Source: CAZAFL01 sp964484465
GTDB lineage: Bacteria > Bacteroidota > Ignavibacteria > UBA10030 > SZUA-254
Length of the DNA stretch: 18,734 bases
Assembly: GCA_964484465.1 (NCBI GenBank)
Contig: CAZAFL010000040.1
Span: forward strand, 1 to 18,734
Direction: 5' to 3'
Shown: positions 13,226 to 18,734 of the stretch, piece after piece
How positions within the stretch are numbered: the first letter of the stretch is position 1
Layout: every line of letters begins with the position of its first letter
Notes under the pieces: model-generated
Told to the model about the DNA's origin: nothing
The model's input: the letters and a program-made list of their open reading frames with translations, nothing else
Databases searched by the model: none
Made by a program: the position numbers and the translations under genes

Positions 13226-13780
13226 TTATTTTTCTATTCCTGAATATTTTTCATAAATCGCCCTGTAGCCAAATAGCCTACCTATCGGACCAACTAGGTT
13301 CATTAATAATTTTTGAACTATTAGTGGGATATTCGCAAGAAAGGTTTTGCTGTCAAGATATTTTAAAGTCACCAGCTCTTGTACAAAGCCAGCCTTCCCA
13401 TTTTTTATTTTACCGTCTATCGTCAGACCTATAATGTTTTCCATCCAATACTCAAAGTCTAAAGCAGGCGAAACGGTTTGAATAAAAGTCACTGGTTCAT
13501 CATCATTGTTGTAATGATTATGAGGTTTATTTTTGGGGAGTATCATTTTTTCCCCTTGGGATAGTGTTTTTGTTTTCCCTTCCAACAAAATGGTTAGTTT
13601 CCCCGCTAGGACTTCGAAACATTCATCTTGTAAAATGTGAAAATGGGTTGGGTATAATTGCCCCTTGTTGAGTGTTTGTTTCAACTTTATTCTTTCACCA
13701 TTTGTGTCTTTGGATAGCTCCAAATATTCATACGTGTCCCCTGTGGCTGGATTTTTTAATATTTGTCCTTGTTGTGGCAT
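13226..13780 (-). CDS. cupin-domain protein
   Basis: A 184-residue protein with a complete cupin. Motif 1 G(X)5HXH(X)4E(X)6G fits exactly at G40, H46, H48, E53 and G60 (GQLYPTHFHILQDECFEVLAG). Motif 2 fits as G76...P82...H87...N91 (GEKMILPKNKPHNHYN), with Asn in place of the usual Gly at position 84. The metal ligands are therefore H46, H48, E53 and H87. The C-terminal 70 residues carry a hydrophobic, membrane-associating stretch (FLANIPLIVQKLLMNLVGPIGRLF). Substrate or ligand cannot be told from sequence. The gene is visibly more AT-rich than its neighbours, as expected if cassettes have separate origins. No signal peptide. Confidence 0.85.
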   Translation of the reverse strand: MPQQGQILKNPATGDTYEYLELSKDTNGERIKLKQTLNKGQLYPTHFHILQDECFEVLAGKLTILLEGKTKTLSQGEKMILPKNKPHNHYNNDDEPVTFIQTVSPALDFEYWMENIIGLTIDGKIKNGKAGFVQELVTLKYLDSKTFLANIPLIVQKLLMNLVGPIGRLFGYRAIYEKYSGIEK

Positions 13781-13910
13781 AGTTAAAACTTTGGAAGTTG
13801 AATTCCGTAAATATGTCGGATGATTTTTTGTCTGGTTCTCAAACTCGTTTAATAATTACCGCTAACGAGCGTCGTTGCTACGGTTGTCAACTGCTGTTTT
13901 CCGAATCTCA

Positions 13911-14663
13911 TCACTTGGCCTGTTCGGGCAAGCTGAGCGTGACCTGACCCTTCTCATTCAAGAAATCGATTCTCGGAGAACCAAGTGAATCGACTAGCAT
14001 GCGTAGACGTGTGTTGCCCTTACGATCCGAAAGGTTTACCACGACCGCTTTGCTTCTGTTCTTGCCGACGAACAAACGTTGTGCTCCGTAACCAGCCGCA
14101 GTGCGAAAGTTTTTGAGAGCCTCAGACTTTGCAGGTCCATCGGGCATGCGCCGGATATTCTCATCGCCTTCGAGCCACTCAGACGTAAACATTTCCGGCG
14201 TATCTTGGAGCGAGATTCCTGAATAGCTACTAACAGGATCTTCGTAGTACTGAAACGCCAACATCTCGTCTCGTCTGAAACGATCGAACACCAAACGGGA
14301 ACTCCCGTAGTATGTGCCATCCTCCTTCACCTTGCCTGCCGTGATGAGTCCGCCGCTTTCATCGCCTTCTTCGTTATAGAAAACGATCGAAGCAACATTG
14401 TTGCTGTTTGACCGCCTCATTTCCTTTCCGCCAATGATTGCCCCGGGAGCTCGATCACCATTGCTGAGTACAAAGCAGAACTTCCCGTCAGCTCGAACGA
14501 TGTTTAGGCGCTCGACATCGATCTCATCGAAGTGTTGCTTGCTCGACCTCTGAACGAACCCGGAAAGTAAGAATACAACAACCAGGCTCCCGAGAGCGAA
14601 TACGCTCCTTCGCAGCATGCGAATCTCCATCTTCATTTTTTGAATTGCATCTTGTTCATTCAT
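13911..14663 (-). CDS. conserved hypothetical protein, single N-terminal membrane anchor
   Basis: A 250-residue protein. A charged N-terminus (MNEQDAIQKMKMEIRMLRR) is followed by one membrane helix (about residues 21-41, VFALGSLVVVFLLSGFV) and a soluble domain. FDEIDVERLNIVRADGKFCF, SNGDRAPGAIIGGKE, NEEGDESGGLITAG and TRLRMLVDSLGSPRIDFLNE form a pattern of repeated short beta strands (hINIVxxDGxxxxVISN) that I know from a widespread family of uncharacterised proteins. AAAGGAG precedes ATG 14663. The start lies only about 24 bases from the recombination box of attC-like site B, the short leader expected for an integron cassette gene. Function is unknown. Confidence 0.8.
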   Translation of the reverse strand: MNEQDAIQKMKMEIRMLRRSVFALGSLVVVFLLSGFVQRSSKQHFDEIDVERLNIVRADGKFCFVLSNGDRAPGAIIGGKEMRRSNSNNVASIVFYNEEGDESGGLITAGKVKEDGTYYGSSRLVFDRFRRDEMLAFQYYEDPVSSYSGISLQDTPEMFTSEWLEGDENIRRMPDGPAKSEALKNFRTAAGYGAQRLFVGKNRSKAVVVNLSDRKGNTRLRMLVDSLGSPRIDFLNEKGQVTLSLPEQAK

Positions 14664-14687
14664 TTTATTCTCCTTTCAGCAAATAGT

Positions 14688-14818
14688 AGTTAACGTCTGG
14701 CAAAAGCATACAACGTTTTTGTGAACATTGACAAAGACAAATGGCCCGTGAGCAAAATTGTTGAGTGAGGCTTCATCCCACTCAGACGTTCCCAACGTCA
14801 TGCTTTTGCCTGTCATGC
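14688..14818 (-). repeat. attC-like site B (complete, 131 bp)
   Basis: Bounded by AGTTAAC (14688-14694) and GTCATGC (14812-14818), it carries the inner arms GGCAAAAGCAT and ATGCTTTTGCC. On the gene strand it begins 17 bases after the stop of the 14836 gene and ends about 24 bases before the next gene's ATG. It is about 85-90% identical by eye to sites C and D and contains the same internal GACGTT-CCC-AACGTC hairpin. Confidence 0.8.
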
Positions 14819-14835
14819 GCCGTTTGCCGCAGTGG

Positions 14836-15405
14836 CTATTTCCCTTGATCATTCCTTACATAACGCAGCAATCCTGCACGTAGGCAGAAAAGCACTCCAG
14901 TAAACGCCGAGTTGTTGTTCACGTCGATGAGCAGTTTCGTGCCGAGTGCGATGACCGGCATGGGGACAAAGAAAACCTCTAATTGCAAAGGTAATCCTAC
15001 CGAAGTCATAGTGTATTCACTCGTGGTAGAACGATGATAACTTGTCCAGACAACGCCGATTCCTGCTGATGCCGAGGCGAAAAGAAAGTCGCTCTTTATT
15101 GTCCGACCGTACAATGCTCCGATTTCTGAGATCGTATGTAAGTCGGCTGCGTTGAGATTTGCCGGTTGGAGCGACTCGTCACCTGCTCCGACGAACCGCA
15201 GGGTAATGAGACCCAGCCTCGAAAGATGTGAGGCTGTCAGTGTTCCGCCGAAACCCGAGAAACTGGATGAACTTACGGTGCCAAGCCCAAGATCAATCCA
15301 GGCGTAGTTATGAGTAGGTTCAGAACTGGAATCCTGAGCAAATAAGAGATTCTGAAACAATGTGAGACTAGCAAGAATACAGAAGCGAAACACTATACTC
15401 TTCAT
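14836..15405 (-). CDS. secreted or outer-membrane beta-barrel-like protein
   Basis: A 189-residue protein starting at ATG 15405 (MKSIVFRFCILASLTLFQNL), with AGAGGAG upstream. A signal peptide ends in LLFAQ at about residue 23. The mature part alternates hydrophobic and polar residues in many short strands (YAWIDLGLGTVSSSSFSGF, GLITLRFVGAG, FLFASASAGIGVVW, GLPLQLEVFFVP, AFTGVLFCLRAGLL), the look of a small outer-membrane beta barrel. No specific family is recognised. The start is 39 bases from attC-like site C, and site B follows the stop by 17 bases, so gene plus site B form one clean cassette unit. Confidence 0.7.
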   Translation of the reverse strand: MKSIVFRFCILASLTLFQNLLFAQDSSSEPTHNYAWIDLGLGTVSSSSFSGFGGTLTASHLSRLGLITLRFVGAGDESLQPANLNAADLHTISEIGALYGRTIKSDFLFASASAGIGVVWTSYHRSTTSEYTMTSVGLPLQLEVFFVPMPVIALGTKLLIDVNNNSAFTGVLFCLRAGLLRYVRNDQGK

Positions 15406-15443
15406 GATATGTTTGACTCCTCTTTTGTCCTGCGGCAAATGGC

Positions 15444-15574
15444 GCATAACGTCTGGCAAAAGCATGCAGCGATTTTGCGAACATTAACATTGTCCAATAG
15501 CCCGTGAGCAAAATTGTTGAGTGAGGCTTTTTCTCACTCAGACGTTCCCAACGTCATGCTTTTGCCTGTTATGC
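15444..15574 (-). repeat. attC-like site C (complete, 131 bp, best example)
   Basis: Outer boxes GCATAAC (15444-15450) and GTTATGC (15568-15574) are perfect inverted repeats. They are followed inward by unequal spacers (4 and 1 bases) and a perfect 12-bp arm, GGCAAAAGCATG (15455-15466) with CATGCTTTTGCC (15555-15566). The long centre includes GACGTT-CCC-AACGTC and a TGAGTGAG/CTCACTCA hairpin. Unequal unpaired spacers and outer boxes ending in AAC/GTT are the signature of integron attC sites; Vibrio repeats of similar length also end in GTTATGC. Confidence 0.85.
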
Positions 15575-15602
15575 GTTCGTTGTGTTGCGCAATTCTAATC
15601 AT

Positions 15603-15998
15603 TCAGAAGACCACAATCTTGGGTTCCATCGGGGTTGCGAGAGTTATCGTGTCATCCTTTCTTCTTTGGCATATGATAATGCGATAGTCACCAATCTTGG
15701 AGTTGATTATCCAATTGATCAACGGATGCCATGAACCAATTCCCATTGCAATGGCTATGATAAGCATGGCCAATGTGAGGATGGGCTTGTTAACGGCAAC
15801 TCCGACGACAGTGAACATAGCGATCAACATCCCAATGATAAAGACAGTCACGAGTCCAATTCCGATTCCGATCACAAGGGTTCTCCAATACCACGCCCAT
15901 ATGATAGTTAGCTTTTCCTCCCACGGTAGTTTGGAATAGTTTACCCTCTGGAGACCCGCAAATTCAATTTCCTCTCACGATAAATCAGGACTATCCAT
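15603..15998 (-). pseudogene. small membrane protein cassette gene with in-frame TGA at codon 8
   Basis: ATG 15998 has a strong AAAGGAG six bases upstream and reads MDSPDLS, then TGA (15977-15975). The same frame stays open for 123 more codons: EEIEFAGLQRVNYSKLPWEE, KLTIIWAWYWRTLVIGIGIG, two or three membrane helices, TGA stop at 15603-15605. Between the TGA and GTG 15875 there is no ATG, GTG or TTG, so the conserved-looking LPWEEKLTIIWAWYWRTL part cannot be reached by a normal restart. Trp at the stop (DLSWEE) would be one G-to-A change away. It is either a freshly broken gene, a sequence error, or readthrough. From GTG 15875 a 90-residue product with two helices could still be made. Sites C and D flank it. 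Confidence 0.6.
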
Positions 15999-16043
15999 TG
16001 TATCTCCTTTAATGTGGAACTGATACTGGCGCAACACCATGAC

Positions 16044-16174
16044 GCATAACGTCTGGCAAAAGCATGCAGCGATTTTGCGAACATTAACATTTTCCAATGG
16101 CGAGTGAGCAAAATTGTTGAGTGAGGCTTCATCTCACTTAGACGTTCCCAACGTCATGCTTTTTCTTGACATGC
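16044..16174 (-). repeat. attC-like site D (complete, 131 bp)
   Basis: It runs from GCATAAC (16044-16050) to GACATGC (16168-16174), nearly identical to site C over its left half (GTCTGGCAAAAGCATGCAGCG and onward). The right arm has drifted (CATGCTTTTTCTTGACATGC), so pairing of the boxes is weaker than in C. It lies 46 bases upstream of the ATG of the 15603-15998 gene and 54 bases after the stop of the 16229-17107 gene. Confidence 0.8.
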
Positions 16175-16228
16175 TTTCGTTGTGTCGTGCGTTACATCGA
16201 CCACCAAAATATCGGAGCCGGGAATGAA

Positions 16229-17107
16229 CTACTTGTTCCGATAATTTGTCGAGTCTAGTACCTGAATTATTGAATTCGTAACGGGTAATTGTAACTGTGT
16301 TGCAAAGGTGCTGATTGCCGCAATACTTAAGTAATGTGCAGAAGAATCCGGTGGAATTAACGCCTGGGCCAGCCCGGCAATGGCACCGGCAATGGCACCA
16401 CCCACTACGCCGCCCTGCATTCCTATGTAGACCGGGCGCGGGCTTGTGATCGACGTTCCAATCTTGAGAACATTTTGCAACGTGTCGGTGTGCAGGTCCA
16501 GGTAGAAGTCCCCGACATAGTTAACAGAATTCGGTTTGACATCCATTTTCATTGGTGGGAATGATGTTGCTTCCTCATTGAGCCCCGCCCATTCAAGTGA
16601 AATTTTACTTATGGTGTATTCGCCAGGTTTAACGCAAAAGGAAAAGCGTTTATTTGCCTGGAATTTCAGCGCGGTGTGCTTGGCGTCCGGATGAAGCTGG
16701 TCAATGATTTCAAATTCCATGTCAAAGGATCCCGAATTCTTTTCCGGGAGAGTTCCGTATAACACATTGCCTTCTTTGTCTGCGATCCATTGAATCTTGT
16801 CGTAGGAGTAAAATATCGTGTCGGAATTGTAAAATATGCTTTCGCGTTCAGGTAGAAAACAGATCCCCGCTTTATCCATCCTCTTTATTTCTCCATGCAG
16901 AACTGCCGGCGTTGTTGAGCGGATAACCGAGATAGCGGGTGACCTCCCGACATATTTGACTCTACTGTGAAAAAACCCTTCGACAACTGTAGGACAAGTC
17001 GAAGTTTCGGTAACACGCCGTGCACTCTCAACGTTTGAACATCCGTAGAATGATCCCTCAACTGTTGTTAGGCATGCAAGCCAAAATCCCAATTGTTTGC
17101 AATTCAT
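16229..17107 (-). CDS. large putative lipoprotein with glycine-zipper segment
   Basis: A 292-residue protein. The N-terminus MNCKQLGFWLACLTTVEGSFYGC has a hydrophobic stretch and a lipobox-like FYGC at Cys23. The middle is beta-rich (YNSDTIFYSYDKIQWIADKE, GNVLYGTLPEK, RFSFCVKPGEYTISKISLEW, VNYVGDFYLDL). A Gly/Ala segment near residue 229 (GGVVGGAIAGAIAGLAQAL) resembles a glycine zipper that can insert in or bind membranes, followed by a Ser/Thr-rich C-terminal tail. The KPGEYTI turn is common in Bacteroidota envelope proteins. No catalytic motif and no named family. It precedes attC-like site D on its own strand, as a cassette gene should. Confidence 0.7.
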   Translation of the reverse strand: MNCKQLGFWLACLTTVEGSFYGCSNVESARRVTETSTCPTVVEGFFHSRVKYVGRSPAISVIRSTTPAVLHGEIKRMDKAGICFLPERESIFYNSDTIFYSYDKIQWIADKEGNVLYGTLPEKNSGSFDMEFEIIDQLHPDAKHTALKFQANKRFSFCVKPGEYTISKISLEWAGLNEEATSFPPMKMDVKPNSVNYVGDFYLDLHTDTLQNVLKIGTSITSPRPVYIGMQGGVVGGAIAGAIAGLAQALIPPDSSAHYLSIAAISTFATQLQLPVTNSIIQVLDSTNYRNK

Positions 17108-17517
17108 CTTAGGTTCCTGTGGTCACCGTGAGATACGCTATATATGCAACACCTGGAACATTTGCATGATCGTTCCTAACTCGCAAAACAATGGCACTTA
17201 AGATCTCGCAAAAGCACACAGCATTTTTGCGAAACAGATAACGTATGAATCTTCGAAAAGAACAATCCCCCAGCACAAAACTAAGGTAAGAACTCCTGCT
17301 GAAAGTGTCAACAAATTTTCACTAATACAATTATCTGGACAAGCACTGAATCGAAAGAACTCATCAGCAAAGCCGCGGGTGAAACTCGCCAGATTCGAGA
17401 CCGTGTTGTTGTTGCCTTACCCGACGATGATTAAGATGCTCAACGAATTGAACTGAACTTTCCCATCCGGATAACTATCTTGTTCTGGCTTCTCACTTTG
17501 TTTGTTAGCGTGAGAAT
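17108..17517. other. gap without a convincing gene; holds degenerate attC-like remnant
   Basis: Bases 17204-17234 (TCTCGCAAAAGCACACAGCA, then TTTTTGCGAAA) match the start of sites A-D at most positions. TCCTAACTCGCAAAA at 17174-17188 looks like another copy of the outer box plus arm. The rest (17244-17460) has an open plus-strand frame to TGA at about 17455 but no start with a ribosome site and no recognisable product. I see no RNA gene here. It reads as the eroded junction between two cassettes. Confidence 0.5.
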
Positions 17518-17748
17518 CTACACTGATGCCATATTGCTCAGTCTTGTAAGCAAATCAATTGCGAGATTTCTCTGTCTAGCCGAATTTTGATGAAAGCAGT
17601 CTATGACATCGTAAATATCCACCACGCCGAGTTTGGTATGGCAATTTGCACACTGAACAAAATAAAATCTGCCAGGAAAATCTTTGGGTCTGAAGGAGCT
17701 GATTTCAGAATCTTTCGAATCACAATGACGACAAATATACGATTCCAT
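17518..17748 (-). CDS. small zinc-ribbon-like protein
   Basis: A 76-residue protein with two CxxC knuckles: C6-x2-C9 (YICRHCDSK) and C33-x2-C36 (VQCANCHTKLG), 24 residues apart, the spacing of a small zinc ribbon. After it comes an acidic strand (VVDIYDVIDCF) and a basic C-terminal helix (SARQRNLAIDLLTRLSNMASV). Zinc ribbons of this size bind nucleic acid or protein partners; which applies here cannot be told. A GTTAGCG box lies 8 bases beyond its stop (17504-17510), so it may be another cassette whose site has decayed. The gene is intact with ATG at 17748. Confidence 0.65.
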   Translation of the reverse strand: MESYICRHCDSKDSEISSFRPKDFPGRFYFVQCANCHTKLGVVDIYDVIDCFHQNSARQRNLAIDLLTRLSNMASV

Positions 17749-17890
17749 ATTAGGACATGACGGTGGTAATTTGACTTGAGCAAAAAAGTTGGGACTGTAA
17801 CCTAATAAAATAAAGCTTAGTTGTCAAGGGTGTAGATCGCGTTTTGAGCTTTTTTGATGAGCGTCGACAGAACCAGTGTAGGAGTTAAAT

Positions 17891-17971
17891 ATGGTAATGA
17901 CTTTTGCATGTTTGTTAAAGAAAACTATTAGAAAGTTAATTGCAGGATTTTTACATTCAACAACACAATGA
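17891..17971 (+). CDS. possible 26-residue peptide with strong ribosome site
   Basis: AGGAG (17880-17884) is six bases before ATG 17891. The product is MVMTFACLLKKTIRKLIAGF followed by LHSTTQ, ending TGA 17969-17971. It is cationic and hydrophobic, the size of a small membrane-active or leader peptide. It is plus-strand, opposite to the cassette genes. Only the ribosome site and composition support it; chance is possible. Confidence 0.25.
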   Translation: MVMTFACLLKKTIRKLIAGFLHSTTQ

Positions 17972-18046
17972 TAACCATTTCTTAACTTGCATCAGAGATG
18001 CAAGACGAGTAGATTATGCATATCGATTGACCCCTCGTTTCTCCAA

Positions 18047-18124
18047 TGTCCTGTCAACAAGTGAGTTTTTCATGTGCGATCACTTCCTCACTTTCAAGGT
18101 GCTGCATTTCTTGTTGACGGGACA
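18047..18124. repeat. long imperfect inverted repeat
   Basis: TGTCCTGTCAACAAG (18047-18061) pairs with CTTGTTGACGGGACA (18110-18124), 14 of 15 positions plus one G-T. Inside it AAGTGAG (18059-18065) pairs with CTCACTT (18087-18093). The whole folds into a 78-base stem-loop. It is not a terminator (no T run) and its boxes (GTCAAC/GTTGAC) do not fit the attC consensus strictly, though the nested layout is similar. Confidence 0.55.
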
Positions 18125-18175
18125 GTTTATTTGGGTGAGGAATTTTGTCAGTAAGACATCATCACAAATAAAAGT

Positions 18176-18406
18176 ATGCAACTAGAGAAGACCGCGACTA
18201 AAACTGTTTATTACTGTTATTTCAACCGTAAGGAAGGTGAACAACTTCGCCGCCGTGATACCTTCGATACTCTGGAATCAGTCCTACATGAAGCTGCTTT
18301 ACTTCATTCGGCTGGCTATCACGGAATGGTGGTACGGACTTTTGACCCAATTTATGATGAAGAGAACCACTCATTCCACAATTTTGAAATTATTGAGCGA
18401 TTCTGA
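18176..18406 (+). CDS. small hypothetical protein
   Basis: A 76-residue soluble protein (MQLEKTATKTVYYCYFNRKE...). Strand-like TVYYCYFNRKEGEQLRR, a helix FDTLESVLHEAALLHSAG and a strand YHGMVVRTFDPIYDE, ending NFEIIERF, suggest a compact alpha/beta fold. Codon use looks genuine and the frame is clean. It is transcribed opposite to the cassette genes and follows the inverted repeat by 51 bases. There is no strong ribosome site. No family recognised, no signal peptide or membrane helix. Confidence 0.55.
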   Translation: MQLEKTATKTVYYCYFNRKEGEQLRRRDTFDTLESVLHEAALLHSAGYHGMVVRTFDPIYDEENHSFHNFEIIERF

Positions 18407-18540
18407 TTTTTCGGCTCCAACATTTCTCGTCGAGTACATTCCTTGCCGCTTGACCGTGTAATTGTCACTCGCTCTTAGCGTCGAGACATGATTTCCACAT
18501 TTACTTAAGCAACAAAGCTAAGGCAAGAAAAAGAGAATGC

Positions 18541-18734
18541 ATGATAGTTGAAATTACACCGGCTTTTCGAAAGATACATCCAGAATGGACGGAACAGTTT
18601 GTCTATGGCTTACGAGGAAAGAAAATTACTGTCGAAGGATGAATGTTATATGATTTCAACCATTGAAGTTCTTCCATCAAGTACAATCCGAATGGCAAAC
18701 TGTTATAGCGAAATACTTGTTGGGAGGTTCATCC
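18541..18734 (+). pseudogene. 5' part of a gene interrupted by three stops at apparent Trp positions (runs off window)
   Basis: From ATG 18541: MIVEITPAFRKIHPEWTEQF, then VYGLRGKKITVEG, TGA (18640-18642), MLYDFNH, TGA (18664-18666), SSSIKYNPNGKLL, TAG (18706-18708), RNTCWEVHP to the end. All pieces are in one frame and read as one protein. KKITVEG-W-MLYDFNH and L-W-RNTCWEVHP look like a family of small secreted or envelope proteins with a GWLLYD strand and a WEIHPVT motif. Each of the three stops sits where such proteins would have Trp, one or two G-to-A steps from TGG, while two other Trp codons (codons 16 and 61) are intact. It is read as a pseudogene. The family link is from memory of the motif, not a search. 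Confidence 0.5.

Noticed and set aside
13128..16174. CRISPR array
   Set aside because: The repeats are ~131 bp, imperfect inverted repeats, and separated by whole genes instead of short spacers. No cas genes are seen.
13128..16174. Insertion-sequence or MITE copies as the explanation of the 131-bp repeats
   Set aside because: No transposase is present, no target duplications flank the copies, and all copies have one orientation relative to genes with tight spacing to stops and starts. That is better explained by attC-type sites.
17202..17457. Open plus-strand frame of about 85 codons
   Set aside because: There is no start codon with a ribosome site, it begins within attC-like remnant sequence, and the product resembles nothing known to me.
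17940..18185. 81-codon plus-strand ORF
   Set aside because: It has no ribosome site, runs through the nested inverted repeat, and its translation lacks coherent structure. Probably chance.
15603..18734. Genome-wide reassignment of TGA to tryptophan
   Set aside because: Several intact genes end in TGA (1281, 1874-region partner, 12046, 13911, 15603) and core genes use TGG for Trp. A TAG also interrupts the 18541 frame. Isolated mutations fit better.

Overview
The window looks like a metagenome-assembled contig from the Bacteroidota/Chlorobiota/Ignavibacteriota side of the tree. Three things point there: promoters with a TTG box and a TAnnTTTG-like box 20 nt apart (creD operon 1206-1236, tRNA-His 8904-8934), a lipoprotein with a short collagen-like GPMGPAGPPG tract right after the lipidated Cys, and many small lipoproteins plus a TonB C-terminal-type protein. 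I cannot name a species. The first ~920 bases are GC-rich, contain a scaffold gap (10 N at 534-543), and carry isoquinoline 1-oxidoreductase-type genes. They are joined in mid-gene to the C-terminus of a cation diffusion facilitator, so this end is probably a chimeric join rather than native context. Region by region: (1) 1-939, an unidentified C-terminal fragment, a [2Fe-2S] subunit (IorA-like) and the first 75 residues of its molybdopterin-binding partner (IorB-like). (2) 940-1197, the tail of a CDF metal transporter. (3) 1206-4521, a plus-strand creD operon: palindromic operator/promoter, membrane protein, winged-helix regulator, a coupled 46-aa ORF, two further membrane proteins and CreD, closed by a terminator that also faces ahcY. 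(4) 4616-8888, minus-strand housekeeping genes: tRNA-His, tRNA-Glu, a sugar-phosphate nucleotidyltransferase, metK, a four-helix-bundle (23S rRNA intervening-sequence-type) protein and ahcY. MetK makes S-adenosylmethionine and AhcY recycles S-adenosylhomocysteine. (5) 9016-10268, two minus-strand lipoprotein genes. (6) 10465-10507, the 3' part of a tRNA-Arg(UCU) gene broken at the anticodon loop, which looks like an integration-site remnant. (7) About 10.8-17.2 kb, the most interesting part: a run of single minus-strand genes separated by ~131-bp imperfect inverted repeats. These have the layout of integron attC recombination sites: 7-bp GCATAAC/GTTATGC outer boxes, a 12-bp inner arm, unequal unpaired spacers, and a place just 3' of one gene and 5' of the next. 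Three copies are complete (14688-14818, 15444-15574, 16044-16174), two are partial (13128-13213, ~17174-17243), and isolated outer-box-like sites follow other genes. Cargo is mostly envelope proteins (lipoproteins, TonB-C, a beta-propeller-like protein, a predicted barrel), plus a cupin and conserved hypotheticals. No integron integrase lies in the window; the gene orientation predicts it to the right. (8) 17.5-18.7 kb, small genes and fragments, including a partial gene at the contig end interrupted by three stops that appear to replace tryptophan codons. The thread of the window is a core chromosomal stretch bordering what I read as a sedentary integron-like cassette array that has partly decayed. 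Calls rest on reading the sequence only; no database search was possible.
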